A stretch of DNA of 64,000 nt from Clostridia bacterium (GCA_017537245.1 JAFYLD010000039.1:17942-81941); one strand, 5' to 3'; counted from the first letter of the stretch, positions 52,706 through 61,842 are shown. The notes: generated from the letters alone by a model not told the origin. Translations and numbers: made by a program.

Positions 52706-54178
52706 TTATTTTTTAACTGTTTCGTTTTCTTTTTGAGCTGCGCCTTTGCGTATATCTTCTATTTTAACGCTAGACGTGTGAGGAATTGCTTTCCACTCAA
52801 CCTTTTTGAATAACGCTACAACCAACGAATATTTACCGATAAGATCAAATATTGGGAAGGTGATACAGAACCAAACTTTTTTAAAGAAAGGTATGTGTTC
52901 AATGTGTTTGCGTTCTATAAAATAGATATAAACTGCAGAGAAAATATTTTTAAAGTAGCTAACAAACGATGCGTAGAATGCGGAAAGCGTCATAATTCCA
53001 ATGACGGCTCCATTGCCGTGGTTGGCGCTGACGAATTTTAATCCGTCGATAACAGGTGTGCCAAATGCGCCGATTTTAAAGAAATCAAAATCGTAGCACT
53101 GCCAACCGATGAGAATGAGTGTTAATATCAAATAATATTTAACGATTCTTTTAAGTAGGATTAGTATTGCGCGAGGGTAAACGACCGACAACATATCAAG
53201 ACTCATAAAGCGAAGTCTTATATTGTTGAAGAGTTTTTTCCACCAAGGAGCATCTTTACAGTCACGATTTGCAGCGCCGTGAGTGATAAAAATGTGTTTT
53301 AAAAGTTTTGGTCCGGTTTCTGCAAGAGCTTGGAGATGACCTTTTGACCAACGAACACGTTGACGCCAAGCAATCTTCATATCGACGGGTTGTTCATCGT
53401 AGAATTCAGCGTCGTTGTTATAAGATATTTGATAGCCTTGTGCTACGGCATCGGCACAAAACGCGCGGTCTTCAGTAAGAGAAACGTAGTTCCAACCGTC
53501 TTTGATAAGCTCGTGGGCAAATAAAAATCCTGTTCCTTGAATACGTGTAGCCAAGTGGAACAATGAACGAGCACGGTGTTCGTTACGAACGGTACGCAAC
53601 CAGTGCACACCATAAGAGGCTGAAATCCAGTTATCGCCAAAGTTTTTGGTGTTACGGTAAGAAGTAACAATCTTTTGTCCCGCGTCGAAAGATTCGTTCA
53701 TGCGGGTGATATAGTCTTCTTTAAGTAGGTTGTCGGCGTCGAAGATGAAATAACCTTCAAAGCTTTCTACACCGTAGTCGCGGCGAATGTTTTCTACCAA
53801 GAATTGTAGAGCGTAACCCTTGGTGCGGTGCTCTGAATCAAAACGTTCATAGCAAATGGCGCCAAGCTCACGTGCGATTTTAGCGGTATTGTCAGTGCAG
53901 TTATCAGCTACTACAAAAACCGTTACAAGTTCTCGGGGGTAATCTTGTTGATTGATACTGTCAATCAAATTACCGATAACCGTTTCTTCATTTCTGGCTG
54001 CAACAAGTATAGCGTACTTGTGATTTTGCTTTGCCTCCTTAAATTTTCTTGTGAAGAAAAGACCGGTTATTTTGTAAACGTTTTTGTATTTTAGCAGTGC
54101 GCCGATGGAGTCAGAAACGGTGTCGATGACGTCTCTGATAATCAATAAAATTTTTATTAAAGTTTTCATAGCCAGCAT
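52706..54178 (-). CDS. Membrane-integral GT2 glycosyltransferase (PgaC/BcsA-like)
   Basis: 490 residues. An N-terminal region precedes the GT2 domain with YAILVAARNEETVIGNLIDS, the FDADN metal motif and TEDRAFC. QRVRWSKGHLQ is the QxxRW motif of processive enzymes; at least four C-terminal membrane helices follow (from about 345). Family members synthesise beta-linked homopolymers or transfer sugars to lipid. No PilZ or deacetylase partner is adjacent. First ATG is kept, with GGTGAT upstream. Confidence 0.88.
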   Translation of the reverse strand: MLAMKTLIKILLIIRDVIDTVSDSIGALLKYKNVYKITGLFFTRKFKEAKQNHKYAILVAARNEETVIGNLIDSINQQDYPRELVTVFVVADNCTDNTAKIARELGAICYERFDSEHRTKGYALQFLVENIRRDYGVESFEGYFIFDADNLLKEDYITRMNESFDAGQKIVTSYRNTKNFGDNWISASYGVHWLRTVRNEHRARSLFHLATRIQGTGFLFAHELIKDGWNYVSLTEDRAFCADAVAQGYQISYNNDAEFYDEQPVDMKIAWRQRVRWSKGHLQALAETGPKLLKHIFITHGAANRDCKDAPWWKKLFNNIRLRFMSLDMLSVVYPRAILILLKRIVKYYLILTLILIGWQCYDFDFFKIGAFGTPVIDGLKFVSANHGNGAVIGIMTLSAFYASFVSYFKNIFSAVYIYFIERKHIEHIPFFKKVWFCITFPIFDLIGKYSLVVALFKKVEWKAIPHTSSVKIEDIRKGAAQKENETVKK

Positions 54179-54223
54179 ATTATATCACCAATCGACAAAA
54201 AAATCAATAGTGGTATATTTTGC

Positions 54224-54252
54224 TTGTAATTTTGTTAATAATGTTATATAAT
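54224..54252 (+). promoter_or_regulatory. Sigma-A promoter of M50/scpAB operon
   Basis: TTGTAA (54224-54229), 17-base spacer, TATAAT (54247-54252). Confidence 0.65.
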
Positions 54253-54288
54253 AAGTTGAATAATTATTTAGAATAGGAGTGTTAGTGC

Positions 54289-54987
54289 TTGTTATTAGAT
54301 GCATTGAGATATAGTTATGATTTAGGCGAGATATTGATGATGGTGGTTGCAGCTGCTGTTGTTATATTCTTTACGTTGCCGATACATGAGTGGGCGCATG
54401 GTTTTGTGTCTACAAAACTTGGTGACCCTACACCGCGAATGCAGGGAAGACTTACCCTAAACCCTATGGCGCATATAGACTGGATAGGCGCTATTAGTAT
54501 TTTGCTTGTGGGTATTGGTTGGGCAAAGCCGGTGCAGGTAAATGCAAGATATTATAAATATCCTAAGTGGGGCATGGCGCTAACAGCTCTTGCAGGCCCA
54601 TTATCCAACTTGATTCTTGCGTTTTTGGCTATACTTTTATTTTACTTAATAGAAACAATCTTTATTGTTACTGGCATTTATTTAGAACTTTATGAAATAG
54701 TTTCGGTTATGGGATACTTTTTTGGGTTAGTTGCTAGAATCAACGTATCTCTTGCAATATTTAACCTTATACCATTGCCACCATTTGATGGTTCTAGAAT
54801 TTTGTTTACTTTTTTACCACAAAAATATTATTTTAAGATAATGCAATATGAGCAGTTTATATTCATTGGCGTGTTTGCGTTGCTTTGTAGCGGTGTGTTA
54901 GATTTACCGCTCGAAATGTTGACACAAAGCGTTTTGAATACAGTTGTTGAAGTTGCGTATATACCTTTTGAATTATTTGGAGTGTGA
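54289..54987 (+). CDS. Site-2 protease family (M50) membrane protein
   Basis: 232-residue intramembrane metalloprotease-like protein. The zinc motif HEWAH (in PIHEWAHGF) and the distal NLIPLPPFDG (NxxPxxxxDG) are intact, embedded in about six helices. This short M50B form is regularly next to scpA-scpB in Firmicutes; its substrate is not known. TTG start 54289 with AGGAG 10 bases upstream. The gene is 4 bases upstream of scpA. Confidence 0.9.
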   Translation: MLLDALRYSYDLGEILMMVVAAAVVIFFTLPIHEWAHGFVSTKLGDPTPRMQGRLTLNPMAHIDWIGAISILLVGIGWAKPVQVNARYYKYPKWGMALTALAGPLSNLILAFLAILLFYLIETIFIVTGIYLELYEIVSVMGYFFGLVARINVSLAIFNLIPLPPFDGSRILFTFLPQKYYFKIMQYEQFIFIGVFALLCSGVLDLPLEMLTQSVLNTVVEVAYIPFELFGV

Positions 54988-54991
54988 ATTA

Positions 54992-55717
54992 ATGGAACAG
55001 ACGGTTACACTGTCTTATAAAACCGAGAATTTTGAAGGCCCGCTTGATTTGCTTTTGCAACTTATAGCGCGCAACAAACTTAATATTTATGATATACAGT
55101 TGTCCGTCCTTATCGAACAGTATCTTGAGCAGATGGAGCAATTCCGTTTGCAAGAGATGGAGGTATCTAGCGAGTTTTTAGAGATGGCGTCTCGTCTTAT
55201 ATATATAAAGACGGTAAGCTTATTACCAAAGCACGATGAGATTGTAAGACTTAAAGAAGAACTTACGGGCGAATTACTTGAATATCAACTTTGTCGTGAA
55301 ATGGCTGCAAAACTAGGTCAAAGAACCGCAGGTTTTGACCGATTTGTACGCGTGGCGACCGAGTATGATTTTGATAAGACTTATGAATTAGTGCATGATA
55401 GCGACGTTATGTATCAATATTATCTAGCGGCAGTAGGACGTGGACAACGCCGACTTCCGCCAAACGTTGCGCCATTTACAAAGATCGTTGCTAAAAAGAT
55501 TGTTTCGGTATCTACTAAAATAGTTTTTGTAATACGTAACCTTGTAAAAGGCGGCAAAAGAAGTTTGAGTTCGCTTTATAAAACGGCTCGCAGCCGTTCA
55601 GAGTTGGTAGCGACCTTTTTGGCGGTGCTTGAGCTTTGTAAAGCAAACCGCGTAGAAATAAGCGGCGATAGCGCCGATGAAGCGGAGATTAAGATAATTA
55701 AGGGGCATAAACGATGA
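54992..55717 (+). CDS. scpA: Segregation and condensation protein A
   Basis: Kleisin subunit of the bacterial SMC condensin, bridging SMC heads. 241 residues with NFEGPLDLLLQLIARNKLNIYDI, the hallmark N-terminal motif, and a C-terminal winged helix. ATG 54992 has GGAG 9 bases upstream; the longer frame from 54944 lies inside the upstream gene. Coupled to scpB by an ATGA overlap. Confidence 0.95.
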   Translation: MEQTVTLSYKTENFEGPLDLLLQLIARNKLNIYDIQLSVLIEQYLEQMEQFRLQEMEVSSEFLEMASRLIYIKTVSLLPKHDEIVRLKEELTGELLEYQLCREMAAKLGQRTAGFDRFVRVATEYDFDKTYELVHDSDVMYQYYLAAVGRGQRRLPPNVAPFTKIVAKKIVSVSTKIVFVIRNLVKGGKRSLSSLYKTARSRSELVATFLAVLELCKANRVEISGDSADEAEIKIIKGHKR

Positions 55718-56298
55718 ATAAACAACAAACAATAGCGGCGCTTGAGGCGGTTTTATTTGCATCGGGCGACCCTATAAGTATTGATAGACTTTCTCAAACA
55801 TTTGAAATAAAGCCTGAAGAGGTTGAAAAATATATTGCCGAGCTTGAAAAGAGATATAGCGAGCAATGTAGCGGTTTTTACGTTGTAAGACTTGAAAACA
55901 CCTATCAGCTTGTTACTCGCGAAGAGTTTGCGCCATATATTAAGACAGCGTTTGATATTAAACGTCGTACACCACTTTCTCCTGCAGCGCTTGAGGTTTT
56001 GGCAGTAATTGCATATAATCAGCCTGTAACACGCGCGTTTATAGAGCAGGTGCGTGGCGTTGACTGTTCGGGTGTTGTTACAACACTTGTAGAAAAGGGA
56101 CTTATTGAAGAAAGAGGCAGACTAGAGCTACCTGGTAGACCACTATTATATGGTACAACCAAGACGTTTTTGCGCAGCTTTAGCCTTAGCGATTTAAGTG
56201 ACTTGCCACCACTACCAAAGGACAACCCAGAGGTAAACGACGTTGGCGAGCAGTTAGAAATTAGTGAAGAAATGACCAACGAGGAAGTGTCTGAGTGA
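55714..56298 (+). CDS. scpB: Segregation and condensation protein B
   Basis: 194-residue partner of ScpA with two winged-helix domains: ALEAVLFASGDPISIDRLSQ at the start and PAALEVLAVIAYNQPVTRAFIEQVRGVDCSGVV in the second. LPGRPLLYGTTKTFL is the characteristic C-terminal motif. ATGA overlap with the following gene continues the operon. Confidence 0.96.
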   Translation: MNKQQTIAALEAVLFASGDPISIDRLSQTFEIKPEEVEKYIAELEKRYSEQCSGFYVVRLENTYQLVTREEFAPYIKTAFDIKRRTPLSPAALEVLAVIAYNQPVTRAFIEQVRGVDCSGVVTTLVEKGLIEERGRLELPGRPLLYGTTKTFLRSFSLSDLSDLPPLPKDNPEVNDVGEQLEISEEMTNEEVSE

Positions 56299-56963
56299 TA
56301 GCACTGATTGTTGTAGGCGTAATAGTTGCTTTGATTTTAATTTTGCTGTTGTTACCTTTGACGCTTGATTTTGCTTATGACGGCGATTTTTGTGTAAAAG
56401 TTAAATATTCGGGAATAACAATATTTGATAACAAAAAAAGCGAAGAAAAAGCAAAAAAGCAAAAAAGTAATACAAAAACCAGCAAAGCGCCTAAAAAAGA
56501 CGGCTTTTTAAAAAGAACCTATAAACAAAAAGGTTTGTTTGGTACTATTAGCTATTTTAGTGACATACTAAAAATAGTGCTTAAAAAGACGTCGCGAATT
56601 ATAAAAAGACTTAAATTTAGACGATTTAAGTTTGATTTAACGGTTGCAACCGATGATGCTGCAAGTACAGCTATACGTTATGGCGAAGTTTGCGCAGCGG
56701 TGTATCCGGTTGCGGCGCTGTTAGAATCGATGATTGATTTAAAGTCAAAAGAAATAAACGTTTGCGCTGATTTTGAAAAAAACAAATGCGAATTTAAAAG
56801 TTCGGTTTTGGTAAAATCTGCGGTTATTTATTGGTTAATATCTTTAATTTCAATATTAGTAGAAATTTATAAATTACAACGTAAGGAAAGTGAAGAAAAT
56901 GAGCGAAAACAATCTAAAGACCGTAATGGACACAACGATGGAAAAGCTTCGCGCAATGGTTGA
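56295..56963 (+). CDS. DUF2953 family protein
   Basis: 222 residues: one N-terminal membrane helix (ALIVVGVIVALILILLLLP) followed by a Lys-rich segment and the DUF2953-like core (IKRLKFRRFKFDLTVATDDAASTAIRYGEVCAAVYP). A second hydrophobic stretch near 175-195 (SAVIYWLISLISILVEIY) may be membrane. In sporulating Clostridia this family sits between scpB and gerW, as here. Role unknown. Overlaps the next gene. Confidence 0.85.
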   Translation: MIALIVVGVIVALILILLLLPLTLDFAYDGDFCVKVKYSGITIFDNKKSEEKAKKQKSNTKTSKAPKKDGFLKRTYKQKGLFGTISYFSDILKIVLKKTSRIIKRLKFRRFKFDLTVATDDAASTAIRYGEVCAAVYPVAALLESMIDLKSKEINVCADFEKNKCEFKSSVLVKSAVIYWLISLISILVEIYKLQRKESEENERKQSKDRNGHNDGKASRNG

Positions 56964-57282
56964 TGCTGATACAATTATCGGTACACCTATCGTAGTGGGT
57001 AACGTTACGCTTTTGCCGGTATCTAAGGTTTCTTTTGGTCTTGCGACCGGTGGTAGCGATTTTCCTAGCAAAAACGGTCAGCAACTTTTCGGTGGTGGCG
57101 GTGGTGCCGGTGTTACCGTTAATCCTGTTGCGTTTATTTGTGTAAATGGCGATAACGTTCATATGATGCCTATTTATAATCAAATGAATTCTCTTGATAA
57201 GGCTATAAATATGGCTCCAGAGCTCATTGATAAGGTTAAAAGTCTATTTAAAAAGACCGAAATTCCACTAGAAAAAGAATAA
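56899..57282 (+). CDS. gerW: Sporulation protein GerW/YtfJ
   Basis: 127 residues with TTMEKLRAMVDADTIIGTPI, GNVTLLPVSKVSFGLATGGS and a glycine-rich loop (GGGGGAGVTVNP), diagnostic for YtfJ/GerW, a spore protein required for germination responses in B. subtilis. ATG 56899 is preferred over GTG 56890 because the AAGGAAAG ribosome binding site is better spaced. It overlaps the DUF2953 3' end by 65 bases in another frame. Confidence 0.88.
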   Translation: MSENNLKTVMDTTMEKLRAMVDADTIIGTPIVVGNVTLLPVSKVSFGLATGGSDFPSKNGQQLFGGGGGAGVTVNPVAFICVNGDNVHMMPIYNQMNSLDKAINMAPELIDKVKSLFKKTEIPLEKE

Positions 57283-57292
57283 CATAAACTAT

Positions 57293-57329
57293 AAAACCTC
57301 ACTCATAAAATTTATGGGTGAAGTTTTTT
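57293..57329 (+). terminator. Hairpin with U-tract overlapping dacF ribosome binding site and start
   Basis: 17-bp stem AAAACCTCACTCATAAA (57293-57309) / TTTATGGGTGAAGTTTT (57311-57327), one mismatch and one G-U, followed by TT; the 3' arm carries GGGTGA, the likely dacF Shine-Dalgarno, and the TTG start (57328) abuts the T-run. Confidence 0.75.
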
Positions 57330-58431
57330 GAAAAGAATAGTTTGTTTGTGCGCTTGTTTTGTGGTTTTTGGCAATATTTTTACCGTTTCGGCTTATAATA
57401 CTTCGGCTCGCGCGGCGGTTGTTATTAACGGAGAAACGGGCGAGATACTTTATTCACAAAACTGTGATGAACGGCTACCCATGGCTAGCACCACTAAGAT
57501 TATGACGGCGCTATTGCTTTGTGAGCTTGGTGGGGATTTAAAGACGGAAATTGACACAACGCGTGAAATGGTGACGGTTGAGGGCTCGTCGATGGGTTTG
57601 CAGGTAGGCGACAAGGTAAGCTACCATGATTTGCTTTATGGTATGATGCTTTCTTCCGGTAATGATGCGGCAAATACTGTGGCGATATCGCTTGGCGGTA
57701 GCATTAGCGGTTTTGCTCGCCTTATGAACGAACGGGCTCAAAAAATGGGGCTTGAAAACACGCGTTTTGTAACACCGTCGGGACTAGATGCCGAGAGGCA
57801 TTATACCACGGCGTATGAATTAGCGCTTATAACCAAAGAGGCGCTTGCAAACGAGCAATTTGCTATGGCGGCGGCCGCAAAAACAGCGCGGCTTTGTTAC
57901 GGTAATCCGCCTTATAATCGTACCCTTACAAACCACAATAAACTTCTTAATATGTATGACGACGTTGTGGGTGTTAAAACAGGGTTTACCAGTAAATCGG
58001 GCAGATGTTTGGTATCGGCCTCTAAAAAGGACGGCAAACTTGTTATTGCGGTGACACTTAATGATAAAAATGATTGGCAAGACCATAGAAATCTTTTGGA
58101 TTTGGGATTGTCGCTGATAGAAAGTAAGGTTATATCGCCTAAAAAGAGGGAATATAACGTTTGTATAACCAATGGTGAAACGATGAATATTGTTGTTCCA
58201 TCGGCTACTATAAGTGTTACTAAAAATTCAAAGGTAACGTATAAAATAAAGCTACCGCAGTTTATTTATGCTCCCGTAAAACAGGGGGAGGCAATTGGTA
58301 GTGTTAGTTATTATTGTAACGATAATTTAGTATGTGAGTTGCCGATAAGCGCGACTAGAGATATAGATTATAAACAAAGTAAATTAGAACTGTTTTTTGA
58401 AACGTTTAAAAATTTGCTTTTAAATATTTAG
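57328..58431 (+). CDS. D-alanyl-D-alanine carboxypeptidase (DacF/PBP5-like)
   Basis: 367-residue secreted penicillin-binding protein that trims the terminal D-Ala of peptidoglycan. Signal peptide (MKRIVCLCACFVVFGNIFTVSA), catalytic SxxK in MASTTKIM (Ser53), SGN in SSGNDAAN and KTG in VGVKTGFTSKSG; a C-terminal beta domain and a terminal amphipathic helix (FFETFKNLLLNI) for membrane association follow. TTG start with GGGTGA upstream (inside a hairpin). In Clostridia the DacF gene of this cluster is sporulation-associated, inferred from position. Confidence 0.93.
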   Translation: MKRIVCLCACFVVFGNIFTVSAYNTSARAAVVINGETGEILYSQNCDERLPMASTTKIMTALLLCELGGDLKTEIDTTREMVTVEGSSMGLQVGDKVSYHDLLYGMMLSSGNDAANTVAISLGGSISGFARLMNERAQKMGLENTRFVTPSGLDAERHYTTAYELALITKEALANEQFAMAAAAKTARLCYGNPPYNRTLTNHNKLLNMYDDVVGVKTGFTSKSGRCLVSASKKDGKLVIAVTLNDKNDWQDHRNLLDLGLSLIESKVISPKKREYNVCITNGETMNIVVPSATISVTKNSKVTYKIKLPQFIYAPVKQGEAIGSVSYYCNDNLVCELPISATRDIDYKQSKLELFFETFKNLLLNI

Positions 58432-58440
58432 GAGATTGAA

Positions 58441-59184
58441 ATGAAGGATAGTAAAATAAGATTACAGAAGCATTTGTCAGCTTGTGGAATTGCATCTCGC
58501 CGTAAGGCAGAGGAATTAATCGAGCAGGGAAAGGTACGCGTTAATGGACGCGTTGCCACCCTTGGCGATAAGGTTGATCCCAAGCGCGACAAGGTAAGTG
58601 TTAGGGGTAAGACGGTTGTTCCCGTTACACAAAAAATGTATATCATGCTACATAAACCACGCGGCTACGTAACAACATTGAGTGATGAATTTGATCGCAA
58701 AAACGTTTCTGACTTGGTAAAAGACGTTGGAGTAAAGGTGTTCCCGGTAGGACGTCTTGACCGCGATTCTGAAGGTTTGCTTATTATGACAAACGATGGT
58801 GAGTTGGCTAATATTATTACCCATCCACGAAGCCACGTTAACAAGACGTATCGCGTAACTGTTGGCGGTGCTGTGGATGACGACCAGATTAAAAAGCTTT
58901 GTGAAGGCGTTGTTATAGACGGCAAAAAGACCTTGCCTTGCGATGTATTTGTTATTGAGCGTCGTGAAGATAGGACGGTGCTTAGCTTTATTATTCAAGA
59001 GGGCAGAAACAGACAAATTCGTAAGATGTGCGCGGTGGTCGGCCTTGAGGTACTACGACTTAAACGCGTTGAAATTGCAGGTGTAAAGCTTGGCGGATTA
59101 AAGCCGGGTTCTTGGCGTGAACTTAACGAACGCGAGCTTACAAGACTTGAGAACATATCTAAAGAAAGGCAAGAAGAACAATGA
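58441..59184 (+). CDS. rluB: Ribosomal large-subunit pseudouridine synthase B-like
   Basis: 247-residue RsuA-family enzyme. N-terminal S4 domain (IRLQKHLSACGIASRRKAEELIEQGKVRVNGR) then the catalytic domain with VGRLDRDSEGLLIMTNDG (catalytic Asp in RLD) and EGRNRQIRKMC. It most likely forms pseudouridine at 23S rRNA 2605; RsuA-like specificity is possible. AGGAG precedes the ATG. Closes the scpAB-gerW-dacF cluster together with the next gene. Confidence 0.92.
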   Translation: MKDSKIRLQKHLSACGIASRRKAEELIEQGKVRVNGRVATLGDKVDPKRDKVSVRGKTVVPVTQKMYIMLHKPRGYVTTLSDEFDRKNVSDLVKDVGVKVFPVGRLDRDSEGLLIMTNDGELANIITHPRSHVNKTYRVTVGGAVDDDQIKKLCEGVVIDGKKTLPCDVFVIERREDRTVLSFIIQEGRNRQIRKMCAVVGLEVLRLKRVEIAGVKLGGLKPGSWRELNERELTRLENISKERQEEQ

Positions 59185-59552
59185 TAAGCGTATTGCCTTG
59201 CCGAGAAGCGCAAAAGGTAGAGGAGATTTTTGGTCGCCATAATCTTGAAGTAAACGAGTATTCATCTTGTGTTATTGCTCGTCAAAATGATGAGGTTTTG
59301 GGTTATTGCTTATATAATCTAACACCAAAAACAATGACGGTGTTGGCGGTTGAGCCACAAAGTGATATACCGTTAGCGGACGGAATTTTGCGTAGCGCGT
59401 TACACGTAGCGGCAGAGAATTTTGTGCTAGATGCTTTTTATGACGAGTGCGCTCCGGTAGAGTTGTTTCGTTTGATTGATTTTATAAAAAACGAGGACGA
59501 AAAGCGACTTAATATAGATAAACTATTTGGCGGTTGCAATTGCCATAAATAA
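59181..59552 (+). CDS. GNAT-like small protein
   Basis: 123 residues. The central segment (DEVLGYCLYNLTPKTMTVLAVEPQSDIPLADGILRSALHVAAE, residues about 37-79) has the beta-strand and helix layout of N-acetyltransferase-fold proteins, but the acetyl-CoA loop is not convincing. The C-terminus ends GGCNCHK, a possible metal or redox motif. No reaction is proposed. It is coupled to rluB by an ATGA overlap. Confidence 0.6.
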   Translation: MISVLPCREAQKVEEIFGRHNLEVNEYSSCVIARQNDEVLGYCLYNLTPKTMTVLAVEPQSDIPLADGILRSALHVAAENFVLDAFYDECAPVELFRLIDFIKNEDEKRLNIDKLFGGCNCHK

Positions 59553-59566
59553 ATTTTAAAAAACAC

Positions 59567-59595
59567 TTGCAAATTGCCAAAGTTTATGGTATTAT
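59567..59595 (+). promoter_or_regulatory. Sigma-A promoter of secG
   Basis: TTGCAA (59567-59572), 17-base spacer, TATTAT (59590-59595). Confidence 0.6.
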
Positions 59596-59649
59596 AGTTT
59601 TTGCTAATTTTAACAAATGACATTTTCACATATATTGGAGGTTTAAAAC

Positions 59650-59898
59650 ATGGGTGGTTGGGAAATAGCTCTAGGAATTGGTATGATTTTGGTTTGCATT
59701 ATCGTTATCGCTGTTATTCTTCTTCAACAGGGTCACCGTTCAGGTGTTAACGGCGTTATCTCTGGTGCAGCTGATACATTCCTTTCAAAGAATAAGGCGC
59801 GTACAGTTAATGCAAAGCTCGCTAGCATGACAAAGTACATCACAATTTTATTCTTTATTTTAGCGCTCATTGCTAACGTTATTGCACTTAGCAAATAA
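59650..59898 (+). CDS. secG: Preprotein translocase subunit SecG
   Basis: 82-residue membrane protein with two helices (about 5-24 and 59-80) joined by LLQQGHRSGVNGVISGAADTFLSK, the SecG signature. It stimulates protein export through SecYE. TTGGAGG lies 11 bases upstream. It has its own promoter and terminator and is monocistronic here; rnr and smpB, often next to secG, are not present. Confidence 0.93.
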   Translation: MGGWEIALGIGMILVCIIVIAVILLQQGHRSGVNGVISGAADTFLSKNKARTVNAKLASMTKYITILFFILALIANVIALSK

Positions 59899-59912
59899 TT
59901 AAATAACAGACT

Positions 59913-59947
59913 AAAGAACCTTATTTTTGAATAAGGTTCTTTTTTTA
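59913..59947 (+). terminator. Terminator after secG
   Basis: Perfect 13-bp stem AAAGAACCTTATT / AATAAGGTTCTTT, loop TTTG, T8 tail. Confidence 0.95.
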
Positions 59948-59998
59948 TGCAAAAAAACTCGTTTTTTGAAAATAGTGCTTTATTTTTGTGCTTTATTA

Positions 59999-60007
59999 TG
60001 TTATAAT
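59999..60007 (+). promoter_or_regulatory. Extended -10 promoter of sugar operon
   Basis: TGTTATAAT (TGnTATAAT) 42 bases before the isomerase gene; no good -35 box, compatible with extended -10 or activator-dependent use. Confidence 0.5.
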
Positions 60008-60049
60008 TAGAGTGTATATAAAATAAGTCCTTTCAAGGAGGAAAATGCA

Positions 60050-60886
60050 ATGAAAATAGGTAATATGATACATTTTGCAGAACGCGAAAAGCTAGAAAAG
60101 TATTTTGAACAGCTTGTGTTCTTCGGTTTTGACAACTGTCAGTTGGGTTCTTGGAATCCAAAGGATTGGACCGATGAAAATGCCGAGATGGTAAAAGAAC
60201 TTTGTGAAAAATACAACGTTACTATTTCTGCTTTTTGGTGCGGTTGGTCAGGTCCTGTTATTTGGGACTTTTATGACGGTCAGTTGACTTTAGGTCTTGT
60301 ACCACCAGAATATCGCGCAATGCGTGTTAAAGAACTTTGCGACGGCGCTGACTGGGCTAAAAAGCTTGGTGTTACCGACGTTATTACACACATGGGCTTT
60401 ATTCCTGAGAATCCAAACGATCCACAGTTTGCTCCTTTCTGCGTAGCAGTTAGAAGCGTTGCAGGTCACCTAAAGAAAAATGACCAGTGGTTGCTTTTTG
60501 AAACAGGTCAGGAAACACCTGTTACAATGATGCGCTGCTTTGAAAAGGTAAATATGGATAATCTTGGTATCAACCTTGATACTGCTAACCTTATTCTTTA
60601 TGGTAGAGCAAATCCTGTTGACGCGCTAGACGTATTTGGTAAGTACGTTCGTAATATTCACGCAAAGGACGGTTTCTATCCAACAAACGGTCACTCACTC
60701 GGTCACGAGGTACGTCTTGGTGACGGTAAGGTTGATTTTAAAGCACTCTTTAAAAAGCTTAAAGAACTTGAATACGATGGTTACGTTACTATCGAGCGTG
60801 AAATTTGGAACGAGCAACAACAGCCAGATATTATTCACGCAAGAGATTACCTAACCGAGATTATCAACGAGGTTTACGGAGGATAA
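60050..60886 (+). CDS. Sugar-phosphate isomerase/epimerase (AP endonuclease 2 family TIM barrel)
   Basis: 278-residue xylose-isomerase-like TIM barrel. Metal-ligand segments: THMGFIPENPND, the LLFETGQETP Glu, NLDTANLILYG Asp, IHAKDGFYP His-Lys-Asp and TIEREIW Glu. First of a three-gene operon with two oxidoreductases; it probably epimerises or isomerises a keto-sugar or inositol derivative made by them. The substrate cannot be specified. AAGGAGG is the ribosome binding site. Confidence 0.88.
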   Translation: MKIGNMIHFAEREKLEKYFEQLVFFGFDNCQLGSWNPKDWTDENAEMVKELCEKYNVTISAFWCGWSGPVIWDFYDGQLTLGLVPPEYRAMRVKELCDGADWAKKLGVTDVITHMGFIPENPNDPQFAPFCVAVRSVAGHLKKNDQWLLFETGQETPVTMMRCFEKVNMDNLGINLDTANLILYGRANPVDALDVFGKYVRNIHAKDGFYPTNGHSLGHEVRLGDGKVDFKALFKKLKELEYDGYVTIEREIWNEQQQPDIIHARDYLTEIINEVYGG

Positions 60887-60890
60887 TAGT

Positions 60891-61835
60891 ATGTTAAAGG
60901 TTGGTTTGATAGGTGTTGGCGGCATTAGCGGCGCACATATTCCTGCTTGGCTAGGTCTTGACGGCGTAGAGCTTGTGGCTCTTTGTGACGTTAGGCCCGA
61001 ACAGATGGAAAAATACCCCGACATTAGACATTATACGGATTTTGACGATATGCTCGCTAACGAAGAGCTTGATATTCTTGATATCTGTCTTCCTACATAT
61101 TTGCACGCTGATTACTCAATCAAGGCGATGGAAAAGGGCATTAACGTGCTTTGTGAAAAGCCAATTTCTCTAAAACGTGAGGACGTAAAGCGCGTTTATG
61201 ATGCAGCAGAGAAAAATAACGTTAAGTTTATGGTAGCTCACGTTGTTCGTTTTTGGAGAGAGTATGAATTTGTAAAGAGCGTTTACGAAAGTGGCAAATA
61301 CGGCAAATTGCTTTCAGGTAATATGAAACGTCTTAGCGCTTTCCCTGCGTGGAGTTGGGACAACTGGATGTTTGATGAAAAGCGCAGCGGTTTTGTGCCT
61401 TACGACCTTCATATTCATGATTTGGATTATTTGGTATATGCTTTTGGCGCACCAAAAGACGTTAAGTCTTTCCGCAGCAAGTTGCCTGACCAAGACTATA
61501 TAAACGTAACTTACGATTTTGGCGATTTCTTTGTAAATGCTGAATCATCATGGTACGCTAGTCCATATCCATTTACCGCAGGTTTCCGTTTCCAATTTGA
61601 AGACGCTATCATTTCTAACGAGGGACAGGGTCTAAAGATTTATGAGCGCGGCGGTAACGTTGTTAGTCTTGAAGAGGCGGCAACAGGTGATACAGGCGAA
61701 ATTAACCTACCAAAGAGCGGCGCGTATGCTGAAGAGATTATTTACTTTACTGAATGTGTAAAGAGCAACAAGGCGGCTAGCAAGGTTAAACCTGAGGAAT
61801 TAGAAACAGTTATAGATATACTTAACAATCTGTGA
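60891..61835 (+). CDS. Gfo/Idh/MocA-family oxidoreductase A
   Basis: 314-residue NAD(P)-dependent dehydrogenase. N-terminal GVGGISGAHIPAWLGL (Rossmann), CEKPISLK (the EKP catalytic-lysine motif) and the later DLHIHDLDYLVY motif with its His. Smaller than many family members. GGAGG 7 bases upstream of the ATG; 4 bases after the isomerase stop. Probably oxidises a sugar or polyol hydroxyl, as in scyllo-inositol or glucoside 3-oxidation pathways. Confidence 0.9.
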   Translation: MLKVGLIGVGGISGAHIPAWLGLDGVELVALCDVRPEQMEKYPDIRHYTDFDDMLANEELDILDICLPTYLHADYSIKAMEKGINVLCEKPISLKREDVKRVYDAAEKNNVKFMVAHVVRFWREYEFVKSVYESGKYGKLLSGNMKRLSAFPAWSWDNWMFDEKRSGFVPYDLHIHDLDYLVYAFGAPKDVKSFRSKLPDQDYINVTYDFGDFFVNAESSWYASPYPFTAGFRFQFEDAIISNEGQGLKIYERGGNVVSLEEAATGDTGEINLPKSGAYAEEIIYFTECVKSNKAASKVKPEELETVIDILNNL

Positions 61836-61842
61836 GGATATT

